Source of the DNA: Lewinellaceae bacterium
Lineage (GTDB): Bacteria > Bacteroidota > Bacteroidia > Chitinophagales > Saprospiraceae
Length of the DNA: 64,000 bases
NCBI GenBank assembly: GCA_016711435.1
Contig: JADJSY010000008.1
Span: 75,982-139,981, forward strand
Direction: 5' to 3'
Shown here piece after piece: positions 10,243-18,147 of the stretch; positions within the stretch are counted from its first letter, which is position 1, and every line of letters starts with the position of its first letter. The position numbers and the translations under genes were made by a program. The notes below the pieces were generated by a model. The model was not told the DNA's origin. It saw nothing but the letters and a program-made list of their open reading frames with translations, and ran no database searches.

Positions 10243-10368
10243 TGTTTGGTGTTTGGTGTTTAGGCCCCTCCGCCTTAGGCGACCGTGTATAGTTTAGCCC
10301 TTCGCTTGATTTCTGCACCTTGGCCAAAGGCGAAGCGCCCTAAACACCAAACACTATACACCAAATAC
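10236..10368. repeat. Intergenic palindrome of TTTGGTGTTTAG words
   Basis: About 10236-10280 (AGTGTTTGGTGTTTGGTGTT, then a segment including CCGCCTTAGGC) is the inverse of about 10321-10367 (GCCAAAGGCGAAGCGCCCTA, then AACACCAAACACTATACACC). It starts at the stop codon of the barrel gene. Confidence 0.8.
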
Positions 10369-10372
10369 GACG

Positions 10373-10403
10373 TTGGAGCATCAGATTGGATCGGTTATCT
10401 TTG
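10373..10403 (+). promoter_or_regulatory. Predicted Bacteroidota promoter (TTG-N20-TATCTTTG)
   Basis: TATCTTTG at 10396-10403 fits the Bacteroidota -7 consensus TAnnTTTG exactly. TTG at 10373-10375 lies 20 bases upstream, as expected for the -33 element. The predicted transcript would start near 10410 and read the short frames at 10420 and 10440. Confidence 0.6.
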
Positions 10404-10439
10404 TATCTGAATTTAGCCATATGAAAAAACTACATTAAT

Positions 10440-10598
10440 ATGCAGCGACTTGTTATCCCTGTAAATGAATCCGTGGCGGCGGCCTGGCGAGGCCGGGGCA
10501 GGCAACGGCGGCATCAGCCTATTCTGCTGGTTTTGGGCCTCGCTTGGTCTTCAATCTTGCACGATATTCGCCCACAAGGGCCGGTCTTGGTCTTTTGA
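10440..10598 (+). CDS. Short unrecognised ORF (52 aa) behind a good promoter
   Basis: ATG at 10440 opens a 52-codon frame beginning MQRLVIPVNESVAAAWRG. The first 18 residues look like the start of a small soluble protein; the rest becomes Arg/Gly- and Leu-rich, and the stop falls inside the GGTCTTGGTC hairpin at 10583-10606. A five-codon mini-frame (MKKLH) ends just before its start. It could be a genuine small protein, or the remnant of a longer gene cut off by an inserted hairpin. I do not recognise the family and assign no function. The only positive evidence is the upstream consensus promoter. Confidence 0.35.
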   Translation: MQRLVIPVNESVAAAWRGRGRQRRHQPILLVLGLAWSSILHDIRPQGPVLVF

Positions 10599-10725
10599 CC
10601 AAGACCAAAATATAACAGACCTTCCTAATATCACGATGCTTTGATTACGCTTGGTAAGGATTAATTTTGATGTACGTGTGATCTTGGTCAAAAGACCAAG
10701 ATCGGCGTAAAGCATTCAATTAATC
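10583..10725. repeat. Pair of GACCAAGA hairpins in a larger palindrome
   Basis: Two perfect 10-bp stems with four-base loops: GGTCTTGGTC/GACCAAGACC at 10583-10606 (loop TTTT) and GATCTTGGTC/GACCAAGATC at 10680-10703 (loop AAAA). Flanking words (ATGCTTTGATTACGC near 10641, GCGTAAAGCAT near 10705; AAGGATTAATT and TTAATTAATCC) are also partly complementary. No coding gene between 10599 and 10769. Confidence 0.75.
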
Positions 10726-10769
10726 CTGGCAGCACGAAAAGAATAAATGATGCTTTACCACCCCGGTAA

Positions 10770-11615
10770 CTAATAACCGATAACGGATAACATCTTTACC
10801 ACCATCCACACCCACCCCGCCACAAACAAAAACGAATCAAACCGGTCCAGCAGCCCCCCGTGTCCGGGCAGCAGGTTACCCGAATCCTTGACGCCGATGC
10901 TGCGTTTGAGCATACTTTCCACCAGGTCGCCGAGGGTGCCGAAAATACCGATTACAGCGCCGACGGCCAGCCACTGTGCGGTAGAGAAATCATTGAAATA
11001 CAAAGAGATAGCCCAGGCCATGAGCACCGTGCAAATGGCCCCGCCAATGGTGCCTTCCCATGTTTTTTTGGGTGAAATGCGTTCAAAAAGTTTGCGGCGA
11101 CCGATCTGCGATCCGATCAGGTAAGCCATGGTGTCGTTGGTCCAGATCAGCCAGAGAATGCCCATCACGCGGTGGGGGTGGTAGTCCGACAAAGACGCGA
11201 CATCGAACAACATGGCAATGGGCAGGGCAATATAAAAGATACCGACTGCGTAGTAGCCGATATTCTGAAAAGGCGCTTTGGAGGCGCCGAACAGTTCCAC
11301 CAGCAGCGTCCAGCCGACCAGGTAAGTGAGCACGAACGGCCAGTCGCGCAGGAATGGTTGCAGGGCGCCGGCGGGAAACAAATCACCGAACCGGTAGCAG
11401 GTGGCCATCAGCAGCGCAGCGAGGCCCAACAGCGTACCGATCAGGCGTTTTCCGAGGAAAAAAGTCTGCTCCCGGGGCAGCATCAGGCCCAAAAACTCCC
11501 ACAGGCTTCCGACGGCTATGGCGAGGAATAAAAAGAAAAACGGCCATGTTCCGCCATAGATTCCCCCTATCATAGCGGCTGCAAAAAAGACAGCCGTGAT
11601 TGTGCGTTGTTTCAT
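10770..11615 (-). CDS. cdsA: Phosphatidate cytidylyltransferase
   Basis: CDP-diacylglycerol synthase: converts phosphatidic acid and CTP to CDP-diacylglycerol, the precursor of membrane phospholipids, in the inner membrane. The family signature is complete at the C-terminal side: SPKKTWEGTIGG, then GDLVESMLKRSIGVKDSGNL and LPGHGGLLDRFDS, with the acidic metal-binding residues present. Seven to eight hydrophobic helices precede and surround it. The start MKQRTITAVFF at 11615 gives 281 residues, normal for the family; an in-frame upstream ATG (11666) adds a soluble stretch without support. The last codons (MLSVIGY and stop) are encoded by an intergenic repeat of TTATC words, so the natural C-terminus may have been replaced. 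Confidence 0.93.
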   Translation of the reverse strand: MKQRTITAVFFAAAMIGGIYGGTWPFFFLFLAIAVGSLWEFLGLMLPREQTFFLGKRLIGTLLGLAALLMATCYRFGDLFPAGALQPFLRDWPFVLTYLVGWTLLVELFGASKAPFQNIGYYAVGIFYIALPIAMLFDVASLSDYHPHRVMGILWLIWTNDTMAYLIGSQIGRRKLFERISPKKTWEGTIGGAICTVLMAWAISLYFNDFSTAQWLAVGAVIGIFGTLGDLVESMLKRSIGVKDSGNLLPGHGGLLDRFDSFLFVAGWVWMVVKMLSVIGY

Positions 11616-11738
11616 AATGAAGTGCTTCCGGTTAGGAAAATGCTGGAAAACCTGCCAAGGTTTCAAAAAATGTGGGTGGATTGGAGCAAAAGAGCGGTAA
11701 TATTTTTATGATGCGGTATTGATGGAACTTGGATTTTT

Positions 11739-11923
11739 ATGGAACACGGATTTAAGGGATGAGACACGGATTTTTTACCACATATTTTTATTTTTTAAAC
11801 ACATAGGCACATAGAAAACATAGCCGTAGAGTACTTTAAACTATGTTTTCTATGTGCCTATGTGTTTAAAAATAAAAATATGTGGTAAAAAATCCGTGTC
11901 TCATCCCTTCAATCCGTGTTCCA
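11739..11923. repeat. Near-perfect ~83-bp-arm inverted repeat
   Basis: Bases 11739-11823 pair with 11841-11923 across a 17-base loop, with about one mismatch and one or two single-base indels. Included words are ACACGGATTT, TTACCACATATTTTTATTTT and CACATAGGCACATAGAAAAC. The right arm ends at the stop codon of the DUF457 gene. The gap 11616-11738 otherwise shows nothing recognisable. Confidence 0.88.
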
Positions 11924-13159
11924 TTACTCTCCTTTCACCCGCCGCCACAAATCCCCGAACGAGCTTTTGCTCGCCTCCATATTTTCCTGGTTCCTATTAT
12001 TTTGGAGCACATCCCACTCCCCTTTTTCATTTTTAAACACCAGGAAAGGAAACACGTAGTTGTTGCCGCGCAGGGTATCGCCCAGCAACCCGAAACGCAG
12101 GTCGTTTACCTGCAAGGTATCGCCGCGGTAAGGCTGAACGCTGTAATACCCGTCGGTGAACCAGCGCAGAAAATGTCCCGCCCTCGAATCAGCAGGCACC
12201 GGATCGAGCATCCGGTGGTTTTTCGGGATGGTCGAGATTTTGGTAAAGGCGCGTTCGCGGTCGTTGAAGCCGTACTGGCCGAAGTAAAAGGCCGTGTCGC
12301 CTTCCGCTACACCGCTCCAGACAATGTTGTTAAAAATAGTGGGATTGGTGTAATAACGCGAATAAGGAATGTTTTTAGCGGCTAAAGAGGCCTCGAAAAT
12401 CTCGTTGACCTGCATTTTATGCCAGACCGTGTAGATGCAGAGATAGGCACAAAACCAGGCCAGGCCGACCCAGTTCCACACGGCGCGCAGGCGGCCTAAA
12501 CGGGCATAACGCGCCGCGACCAGTAAGGCCAGCATAAACGGCACCGTCGCGAGCGGGTCGACCACCGAAACGGTACACCACTGCACGCGCAGATCGGAAA
12601 AAGGCTGCCATATTTGTGTACCCCAACTGGTGAAACAATCGAGAATTGGGTGCGTGACGATGCTCACGAAAAAAAGCGCGACCCAGGTCCGGTACGGCGC
12701 CTGCACCATACTCAGGTCGCGTTGCCAGTAGTCGCGCCAGAGTTTCCAGGCAAAATAAGCGCCCAACGCCACCGTAGGCAGCATAATATACCAACTCAGC
12801 CCCTCACCCAGCAGCACCGGAATAAAATTGATGCCGGCAGCCGCGCCGATGTAAAACAAGAGCCAGATCGTCATGGCGGCCGCTTTATAATACCTTCGCC
12901 GGTGGATTTCATCGCCGTAAAACCATTGCGTCAGACGCGCCAGCAACCAGGGCGCCAGGGCTGCAAACAAAAAAGAGTGCATAAATCCCCGGTGAAAAGA
13001 GGTGCTGGCAATTTCGTCGGTGAACAAAGAAGCAAACACATCCAGGTCGGGGATGGTGCCGCCGATAGCGCCCCAGAGCATGGCCCGGTTGCCGAGTTTT
13101 TTACCGGCTACTACCTCGCCACAGGCTGCGCCGAGTACGATTTGCGTGAGTGAATCCAT
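11924..13159 (-). CDS. Membrane-bound metal-dependent hydrolase (DUF457 / YdjM family)
   Basis: A 411-residue inner-membrane protein of the DUF457 family, predicted metal-dependent hydrolases whose substrate is not known. Family motifs are visible: DSLTQIVLGAACGE at the start, GGTIPDLDVFAS, HRGFMHSFLF and THPILDCFTSWGTQ, supplying the His/Asp metal ligands. Several hydrophobic segments follow, and the last ~130 residues are soluble and probably cytoplasmic or periplasmic. It reads toward cdsA with a very long hairpin between, and its start is preceded by another palindrome. No pathway context. Confidence 0.85.
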   Translation of the reverse strand: MDSLTQIVLGAACGEVVAGKKLGNRAMLWGAIGGTIPDLDVFASLFTDEIASTSFHRGFMHSFLFAALAPWLLARLTQWFYGDEIHRRRYYKAAAMTIWLLFYIGAAAGINFIPVLLGEGLSWYIMLPTVALGAYFAWKLWRDYWQRDLSMVQAPYRTWVALFFVSIVTHPILDCFTSWGTQIWQPFSDLRVQWCTVSVVDPLATVPFMLALLVAARYARLGRLRAVWNWVGLAWFCAYLCIYTVWHKMQVNEIFEASLAAKNIPYSRYYTNPTIFNNIVWSGVAEGDTAFYFGQYGFNDRERAFTKISTIPKNHRMLDPVPADSRAGHFLRWFTDGYYSVQPYRGDTLQVNDLRFGLLGDTLRGNNYVFPFLVFKNEKGEWDVLQNNRNQENMEASKSSFGDLWRRVKGE

Positions 13160-13305
13160 TTTTTGTTATCAGTTATCAGTTATTGGTTATCAGTCTGTTA
13201 TCAGTTATCAGTTATCGGTTATCAGGGTGAAAACCTTTGGCTTAAGTAAATAAATTGGCCAAAGGTTTCAACACGGATAACCGATAACTGATAACTGACT
13301 GATAA
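13160..13305. repeat. Intergenic palindrome of TTATCAGTTATC words
   Basis: Left part ~13165-13237 is tandem GTTATCAGTTATCAGTTATTG words ending at ACCTTTGGC; right part ~13251-13304 is GGCCAAAGGTTTCAACACGG, then ATAACCGATAACTGATAACT. The central CTTTGGC/GCCAAAG pair is the turn. It fills the gap completely. Confidence 0.85.
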
Positions 13306-13851
13306 CTACCTGCGAAGCAAGGCCCGTTGAAATACCCCGAACGGATACGTCCTCACCTCTGGGATATCTTCTTCGCCCTGTTTGGTGTTGCCCGTGCTGC
13401 TGATTTCTTTTTCGGGGCCTGAAAGTACCTCAAACACCAAAGTATCGGCGCCGGTTTTTTCGTAAGTGCATAAAATGCGACTGCCCTGCACCACAAACCA
13501 ACACAAAAGTTTGGGGCCGTAGAGGTAACTCTCCATAGCGATAGAGTTTTTTTCATCCACTTTCCAAAGGCCGCGTTCGGGCGCCACAGGAACGAGTTCA
13601 TACGGGCGCCAGTCCTGCTCTTTGGAACCGTATACCAGCCCGAAAGTATATCGCCCTTCTTTCGAGGTATCAATTTTATGGATTTCGATGGTCATTTCCA
13701 CCGACTGTACTTTGCCCTTACCTGAAAAAATTTCGAGCGTACCGGTCCAGTTACCGGCCCAGGAAGCAGGGAAAGTGAGCGAATCCGGTGTGGATTGCGC
13801 AACCCCAATTTGCAGATAAACAATTGATAAACAGAGTAATAGCGTACGCAT
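13306..13851 (-). CDS. Hypothetical secreted protein
   Basis: A 181-residue protein with a signal peptide (MRTLLLCLSIVYLQIGVAQS) when started at the ATG at 13851; the upstream in-frame ATG at 13872 only adds MPENRKP. The mature part has the look of a small beta-sandwich or lipocalin-like fold (SWAGNWTGTLEIFSGKGK, VEMTIEIHKID, WKVDEKNSIAMESYLYG), similar in style to Bacteroidota proteins that bind or modify small ligands, but I cannot name a family. It is isolated between two palindromes, with no operon partner. Confidence 0.7.
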   Translation of the reverse strand: MRTLLLCLSIVYLQIGVAQSTPDSLTFPASWAGNWTGTLEIFSGKGKVQSVEMTIEIHKIDTSKEGRYTFGLVYGSKEQDWRPYELVPVAPERGLWKVDEKNSIAMESYLYGPKLLCWFVVQGSRILCTYEKTGADTLVFEVLSGPEKEISSTGNTKQGEEDIPEVRTYPFGVFQRALLRR

Positions 13852-13925
13852 GGGCTTTCTATTTTCAGGCAAAAATACTTATCCGCTTTACTCTTTCAGG
13901 GAAATGCCTACTTTTCGACCTCTTT

Positions 13926-14210
13926 TAGTTATTGGTTATCAGTTATCCGTTATCGGGTTTCAGGCTGGAATGGTGTAAGAATGCGGCATCGTTTTCCCCA
14001 TACCTTTTCAGTTATTGGTTATCGGTTATCTGTTATCAGGGTTGTAACCTTTGGCTAAATTATCTACTTATGCCAAAGGTTACAACCCTGATAACAGATA
14101 ACAGATAACCGATAACCAATAACACACAGGGAAAATGAATTGTCCCTTTCTTCACCATTCCAGCCTGAAACACCACCAATAACGAATAACGGATAACTGA
14201 TAACCAACCA
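13926..14210. repeat. Double nested intergenic palindrome
   Basis: Outer arms ~13926-13976 (TTAGTTATTGGTTATCAGTT, later TTTCAGGCTGGAATGG) and ~14152-14205 (CCATTCCAGCCTGAAACACC, then ataac words). Inner arms ~14009-14054 (CAGTTATTGGTTATCGGTTA, later GTAACCTTTGGC) and ~14071-14124 (GCCAAAGGTTACAACCCTGA, then ataac words). The module TTTCAGGCTGGAATG also recurs at 19364, 19467, 19517 and 24901. Confidence 0.85.
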
Positions 14211-16001
14211 ATGAAATTACCCTCTCCCGGTTTCCTCCTCGATGCATTCATACAAGTCTGCCGGCGTTTTCCGGCCACCATGCTGGCTGCTGTAACCGGC
14301 GTCGCGGTGCTGCTTATTCTGGTGGAAAGCGGCAACAGTTCCAATGAAGAATTACTGGCGCGGATATGGATGGCCGCTCAATTGGGCCTGCCTTTGCTGA
14401 CAGGCATACTGGTATGGACGGAATCCGCCGGCTGGTCGCAGGGGCGCAGGTGGCTGGCGCAGGGCGTCGGTGTGGCGGCACTGTCGGCTTATGGCTGGTA
14501 TTTATATCTGCAACCCAATACGGCATTTGAACACCTGCATGTACCGCGGTATATGATTTTGCAGTTGGTCGCGCACCTGTTTGTTGCGGTTGCGGCCTAT
14601 CTCAACCGGCGTTCGGTGGCCGATTTCTGGGAATACAACCGCCGCTTGTTTGCCAATTTTGTGGTGGGCGCCACTTTTACCATGATCTTGTTTGCAGGAT
14701 TGTCGCTGGCAGTTCTGGCAGTAGATCAACTGTTCAATTTGAACATTTCGGAGCGGATTTATGCCCGATTGTTTATCCTGCTGGCTGGCATTTTCAATAC
14801 GAGTTATTTTTTGTATCATTTTCCGCAAAAGTACGAATTTGAAAACGCAGACGCTTCCTACAACGCCGTTTTCCGCAACCTCTGCAAGTACATTCTGATC
14901 CCGATAGTGGGTTTGTATTTCCTGATTTTATACGCTTACGGCGCTAAAATTATCGGCACCTGGTCGCTGCCGCGCGGCTGGGTGGGTTCATTGGTGATCG
15001 GCTTTTCTGTGGCAGGCATCTTTACCTGGCTGCTCAATTTTTACCTGCCGCAATATGACGACAGCAAAATAGTCAGCCTGTTCCGCAAATGGTTCTGGTG
15101 GATCGTTTTGCCGCTCACGGTGTTGCTTTTTGTGGCAATCGGCACCCGTATCAGTGATTACGGCGTCACCGAGCCGCGCTTCATCGTCGTGCAGATCGGC
15201 GTCTGGCTGGCCGGCACCTGCCTTTATTTTTTGTTCTCTAAATCGGATAATATCAAGTTTATCCCGATTTCACTGGGACTGATTGCGCTCTCCATCGCCG
15301 TTGGCCCATTCAATGCATTTTCCGTATCCAAACGCAGCCAGACCGGGATTATCAAAAATGTGCTGGAAAGAAACGGGCGCTGGGAAAACGGGCGGCTCAA
15401 ACAAAGTTCGGCGCCCATGCTCCAGGCAGAAATCTCGCAAGTGGAATCAGCGCTACAGTTTCTGGACCGGCGCGAACACCTGGAGTCCGCCGACTGGCTG
15501 CCCATGCCACTGGATAGTTTTCAGAAGGTCACGACTGCCTACACGAACAGCGGACGCATTATGAACTGGCTGGGCCTGCAAAGTGATACTGCTCCGGAAA
15601 GTAGTACCCTGAGTATCCAGGGCAATCAAAACCACGGGGCAACCGACATTCGCGGCTTCACGAAATGCTACCCGATCAGCTTGAGCGGATACCGCGATGC
15701 CAAACCACCGGCAGGTTATTATTTTGAACGCTCCAAAGATGGGCAGAAAATCATCTGGCTCCAGGTGAAGGATCAAAAAACCAGTGCTTTAGATTCTTTT
15801 AACCTGAAACCTGTTATGACAGGCTGGCGCAACCAATCGCAGGGCAGTTACCTGGAACTTTCCCCGGAAGCATCCATTTTCGACCTCAACGGCGCCAAAG
15901 GCAGCCTGCGTATCCGGGTAACAGACGCGGAAATAGAGGAGATCAAGGGTACATTTCAGGTGAATTATCTGAATGGACAGTTGTTTTTGAAGGAGCGGTA
16001 G
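14211..16001 (+). CDS. DUF4153 multi-spanning membrane protein
   Basis: A 596-residue integral membrane protein. The first ~400 residues contain about a dozen hydrophobic helices, with typical DUF4153 stretches such as VADFWEYNRRLFANFVVGA, QKYEFENADASYNAVFRNLC and LFRKWFWWIVLPLTVLL. The last ~200 residues (from QTGIIKNVLERNGRWENG) form a soluble domain that is common in the Bacteroidota version. The family's function is unknown. Start at 14211 follows directly on the end of the palindrome and leads straight into the first helix. Confidence 0.82.
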   Translation: MKLPSPGFLLDAFIQVCRRFPATMLAAVTGVAVLLILVESGNSSNEELLARIWMAAQLGLPLLTGILVWTESAGWSQGRRWLAQGVGVAALSAYGWYLYLQPNTAFEHLHVPRYMILQLVAHLFVAVAAYLNRRSVADFWEYNRRLFANFVVGATFTMILFAGLSLAVLAVDQLFNLNISERIYARLFILLAGIFNTSYFLYHFPQKYEFENADASYNAVFRNLCKYILIPIVGLYFLILYAYGAKIIGTWSLPRGWVGSLVIGFSVAGIFTWLLNFYLPQYDDSKIVSLFRKWFWWIVLPLTVLLFVAIGTRISDYGVTEPRFIVVQIGVWLAGTCLYFLFSKSDNIKFIPISLGLIALSIAVGPFNAFSVSKRSQTGIIKNVLERNGRWENGRLKQSSAPMLQAEISQVESALQFLDRREHLESADWLPMPLDSFQKVTTAYTNSGRIMNWLGLQSDTAPESSTLSIQGNQNHGATDIRGFTKCYPISLSGYRDAKPPAGYYFERSKDGQKIIWLQVKDQKTSALDSFNLKPVMTGWRNQSQGSYLELSPEASIFDLNGAKGSLRIRVTDAEIEEIKGTFQVNYLNGQLFLKER

Positions 16002-16140
16002 AGCAAAAAGCAAAGGGCAAGGGGCAAAAGGCAAAGAGCAAATGTAGCATTTAGGCGGCCTTTGCATTTTGCCCTTTGCCCCTTGCCTTTGCCCCTTGCC
16101 CCTTGCCTTTTGCCCTTTGCTCTTTGCCTTTTTACTTAGT
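16000..16140. repeat. Intergenic palindrome of GGGCAAAAGGCAAAG words
   Basis: Purine-rich words GCAAAAAGCAAAGGGCAAGG at 16001-16040 are mirrored by TTTGCCCTTTGCCCCTTGCC and relatives at 16065-16135; the turn is around GGCGGCC. The same word family returns at 33730-33770 beside rpoD. Confidence 0.85.
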
Positions 16141-16150
16141 TTTGCGCTTC

Positions 16151-16908
16151 ATGGAATTCTACCTGCTTTGTTTTTTTGCCTTTTTAGCCGGTTTTATCGA
16201 CAGTATCGTGGGTGGTGGCGGACTCGTGCAGATTCCGGCTTTTTTTATTTTGTACCCGCAACTGACTGTCCCCAATATTATTGGCAGCAACCGCCTGGCT
16301 TCTGCCGCCGGCACTTCCGTGGCTGCCTGGAATTACAGCCGCGTGGTGGCGATTCCCTGGAAAACAGTGTTGTATGCGGGACTTAGCGCGGCCATTTGTT
16401 CCTATTTTGGCGCAACCGTACAAAGTATGCTGCCTTCCGAGGTATTGAAACCGATCATTCTGGTGCTTATTGTTGTCATCGCTATCCATACATTTCGGAA
16501 GAAAATTTCGGGCAGCATGAATCATTTCGGATAACGGAAAAAAGGCTGCCCTTTTGGGCTGCCGGTATCGGCGGCGTGCTGGGTTTTTACAATGGCTTTG
16601 TAGGGCCAGGCACCGGAAGCCTCTTGGTTTTCGGTTTTGTCAGCGTGATCGGATATAATTTTTTATCCGCGTCGGCCATTTCCAAAATCGTCAATGTAAT
16701 AGCGGATGTATCGTCCCTGGTGTTTTTTCTGCTGCACAAACACGTCCTTTTTCATTTGGCGCTGCCAATGCTGGTTTGCAACGTGGCTGGTTCGTACTTT
16801 GGCAGCCGAATGGCGGTATTGCGCGGCAATGCCTTTATTCGAAAAGTGTTTTTAGTGGTGGTGGTGGGCATTGTGCTGCGTTTTGCCTGGGACGTGTTTT
16901 TCAGGTAA
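16151..16908 (+). CDS. TauE/SafE-family membrane permease, one frameshift
   Basis: Sulfite exporter TauE/SafE family (DUF81), inner-membrane transporters linked to export of sulfur or organosulfonate compounds. The N-terminal half (MEFYLLCFFAFLAGFIDSIV, GGGGLVQIPAFF, GSNRLASAAGTSVAAWNYS) reads from 16151; the C-terminal half (GIGGVLGFYNGFVGPGTGSL, ASAISKIVNVIADVSSLVFF, NVAGSYFGSRMAVLRG) reads in the next frame to 16908. Both conserved Gly-rich repeats are present. Adding one A to the A-run near 16501-16505 joins them as HTFRKKNFGQHESF, giving ~253 residues, the usual length. A single-base deletion in a homopolymer is most likely an assembly error. Substrate not determinable. Confidence 0.85.
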
Positions 16909-16945
16909 CAGCGGCATGGGACTAATAACGGATAACTACTTAAAA

Positions 16946-17941
16946 ATGAACGCATTCTACAAAATCCTTCTCTTGAATTGCCTGCTGTCAACAGGTGTTT
17001 CCGCCCAACAAAGCGCCCCTTTTTTCCAGGAGGAAATGATCGTGACAGCCAGTTCGCTCAACTTGCGCGAATTGCCGGATAAAAATGCCAAAAAAGTCGG
17101 AACCCTCACGCAGGGTACCGTCGTCCAGTTTGTGGAAGCCTATAAAGACGGCGAATACATGCAGGCCGACACGACCGACCCCGAATCACCCTACGCGCCC
17201 TGGCTGAAAGTGCGTTTCAAAGGCGGCACCGGCTGGGCGTTCGGCGCTTATCTGACCGGCGCCTACGGACTGTATTATGAAAACGATATTTTCGTGGAAG
17301 GAGATGCCTTGCCGCCGCTGCAATGGTTTGGCGTGTATGCCCGCGATTCATTTGCCGATGAAGTGCGCCGGGTGCAGGTGCGCCTGGCAGATGAGTTCAA
17401 CGAGTTTTTCCAGACACAGGTACGGGTGTTAAAAACAAACCAGCGCGAACAAAGTAAATTTCTGGTTGCGAGCCTGACACCCATTCCAACAGGTTACTGC
17501 GGGCCACTGGGCAATTTTGAAATCGGGCAAATGTATTACTCCAAAACCCTCGGCCCAGGCGGTCAGTTGTCCATTTACCCCGGCAATGACCTGAATGATA
17601 CCCTGATCAGGCCCACTTACGGCATAGCAGCCACCGGCTGCGCAGAGTTGGACAACACCTACGTCCGCGTCACGAACTATCAACTTCGGCTGATCGATTT
17701 CAGCCAGGAACCCGTACAATACCAGGACCTCACACAATGGGTAAAAACCGATACGCCGGAAGCCAGCCCTTCGGTCGATTTATTGTGGTTTGGCGACCTC
17801 GACCGCGACGGCAAACCCGACGCCATCATCAACGATTGCCCTTATGAACCCGGCTGCCGCGCTTCCCTTTTCCTGTCATCTAAAGCAAAACCCGGCGCAT
17901 ACCTGCACAAAGTGTGCGAGCATTTCTGGCCGGGTGATTGA
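16946..17941 (+). CDS. Secreted SH3-like domain protein
   Basis: A 331-residue protein with a signal peptide (ILLLNCLLSTGVSAQQS) followed by a bacterial SH3 domain (IVTASSLNLRELPDKNAKKV, GTLTQGTVVQFVEAY, GWAFGAYLTG) over residues ~25-110. SH3b domains bind peptidoglycan or protein ligands in the envelope. The remaining ~220 residues include a segment like an FG-GAP/EF-type repeat (LLWFGDLDRDGKPDAIIND) and an otherwise unfamiliar domain. The start at 16946 is chosen for the signal peptide; in-frame codons upstream overlap the permease gene. It lies 37 bases after the permease stop and may be co-transcribed. Confidence 0.78.
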   Translation: MNAFYKILLLNCLLSTGVSAQQSAPFFQEEMIVTASSLNLRELPDKNAKKVGTLTQGTVVQFVEAYKDGEYMQADTTDPESPYAPWLKVRFKGGTGWAFGAYLTGAYGLYYENDIFVEGDALPPLQWFGVYARDSFADEVRRVQVRLADEFNEFFQTQVRVLKTNQREQSKFLVASLTPIPTGYCGPLGNFEIGQMYYSKTLGPGGQLSIYPGNDLNDTLIRPTYGIAATGCAELDNTYVRVTNYQLRLIDFSQEPVQYQDLTQWVKTDTPEASPSVDLLWFGDLDRDGKPDAIINDCPYEPGCRASLFLSSKAKPGAYLHKVCEHFWPGD

Positions 17942-18147
17942 TTTCTTGTGTGTTTAGTGTGTGGTGTTTAGTGTTTCGGGCGCTTTGCCTTTGGCATTAG
18001 TGAGTAATTTAGCCAAATTAATACCAGAGCCAAAATACTAACTAATGCCAAAAGCGAAGCGTCCGAAACACCAAATACTATACACCAAACACCGGCCAAA
18101 GGCAACGCGCCCGAAACACCAAACACCTCCACACCAAACACACAAAT
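17942..18147. repeat. Intergenic palindrome of AAACACCAAACAC words
   Basis: ~17951-18000 (GTGGTGTTTAGTGTTTCGGG, then CTTTGCCTTTGGCATTAGT) is the inverse of ~18039-18092 (ACTAATGCCAAAAGCGAAGC, then GTCCGAAACACC words). An additional right-arm copy lies at ~18093-18145 (GCCAAAGGCAACGCGCCCGA, then AACACCAAACACC). Confidence 0.85.

Noticed and set aside
13160..14210. TTATCAGTTATC word clusters considered as CRISPR or iterons of a replication origin
   Set aside because: Words are directly abutted without spacers, occur in many gaps and are arranged as palindromes; no dnaA, replication gene or DnaA-box cluster nearby.
16151..16908. Programmed ribosomal frameshift in the TauE/SafE gene
   Set aside because: The A-run there is short and the family does not use frameshifting; several unrelated genes show the same kind of one-base loss, which points to sequencing error.
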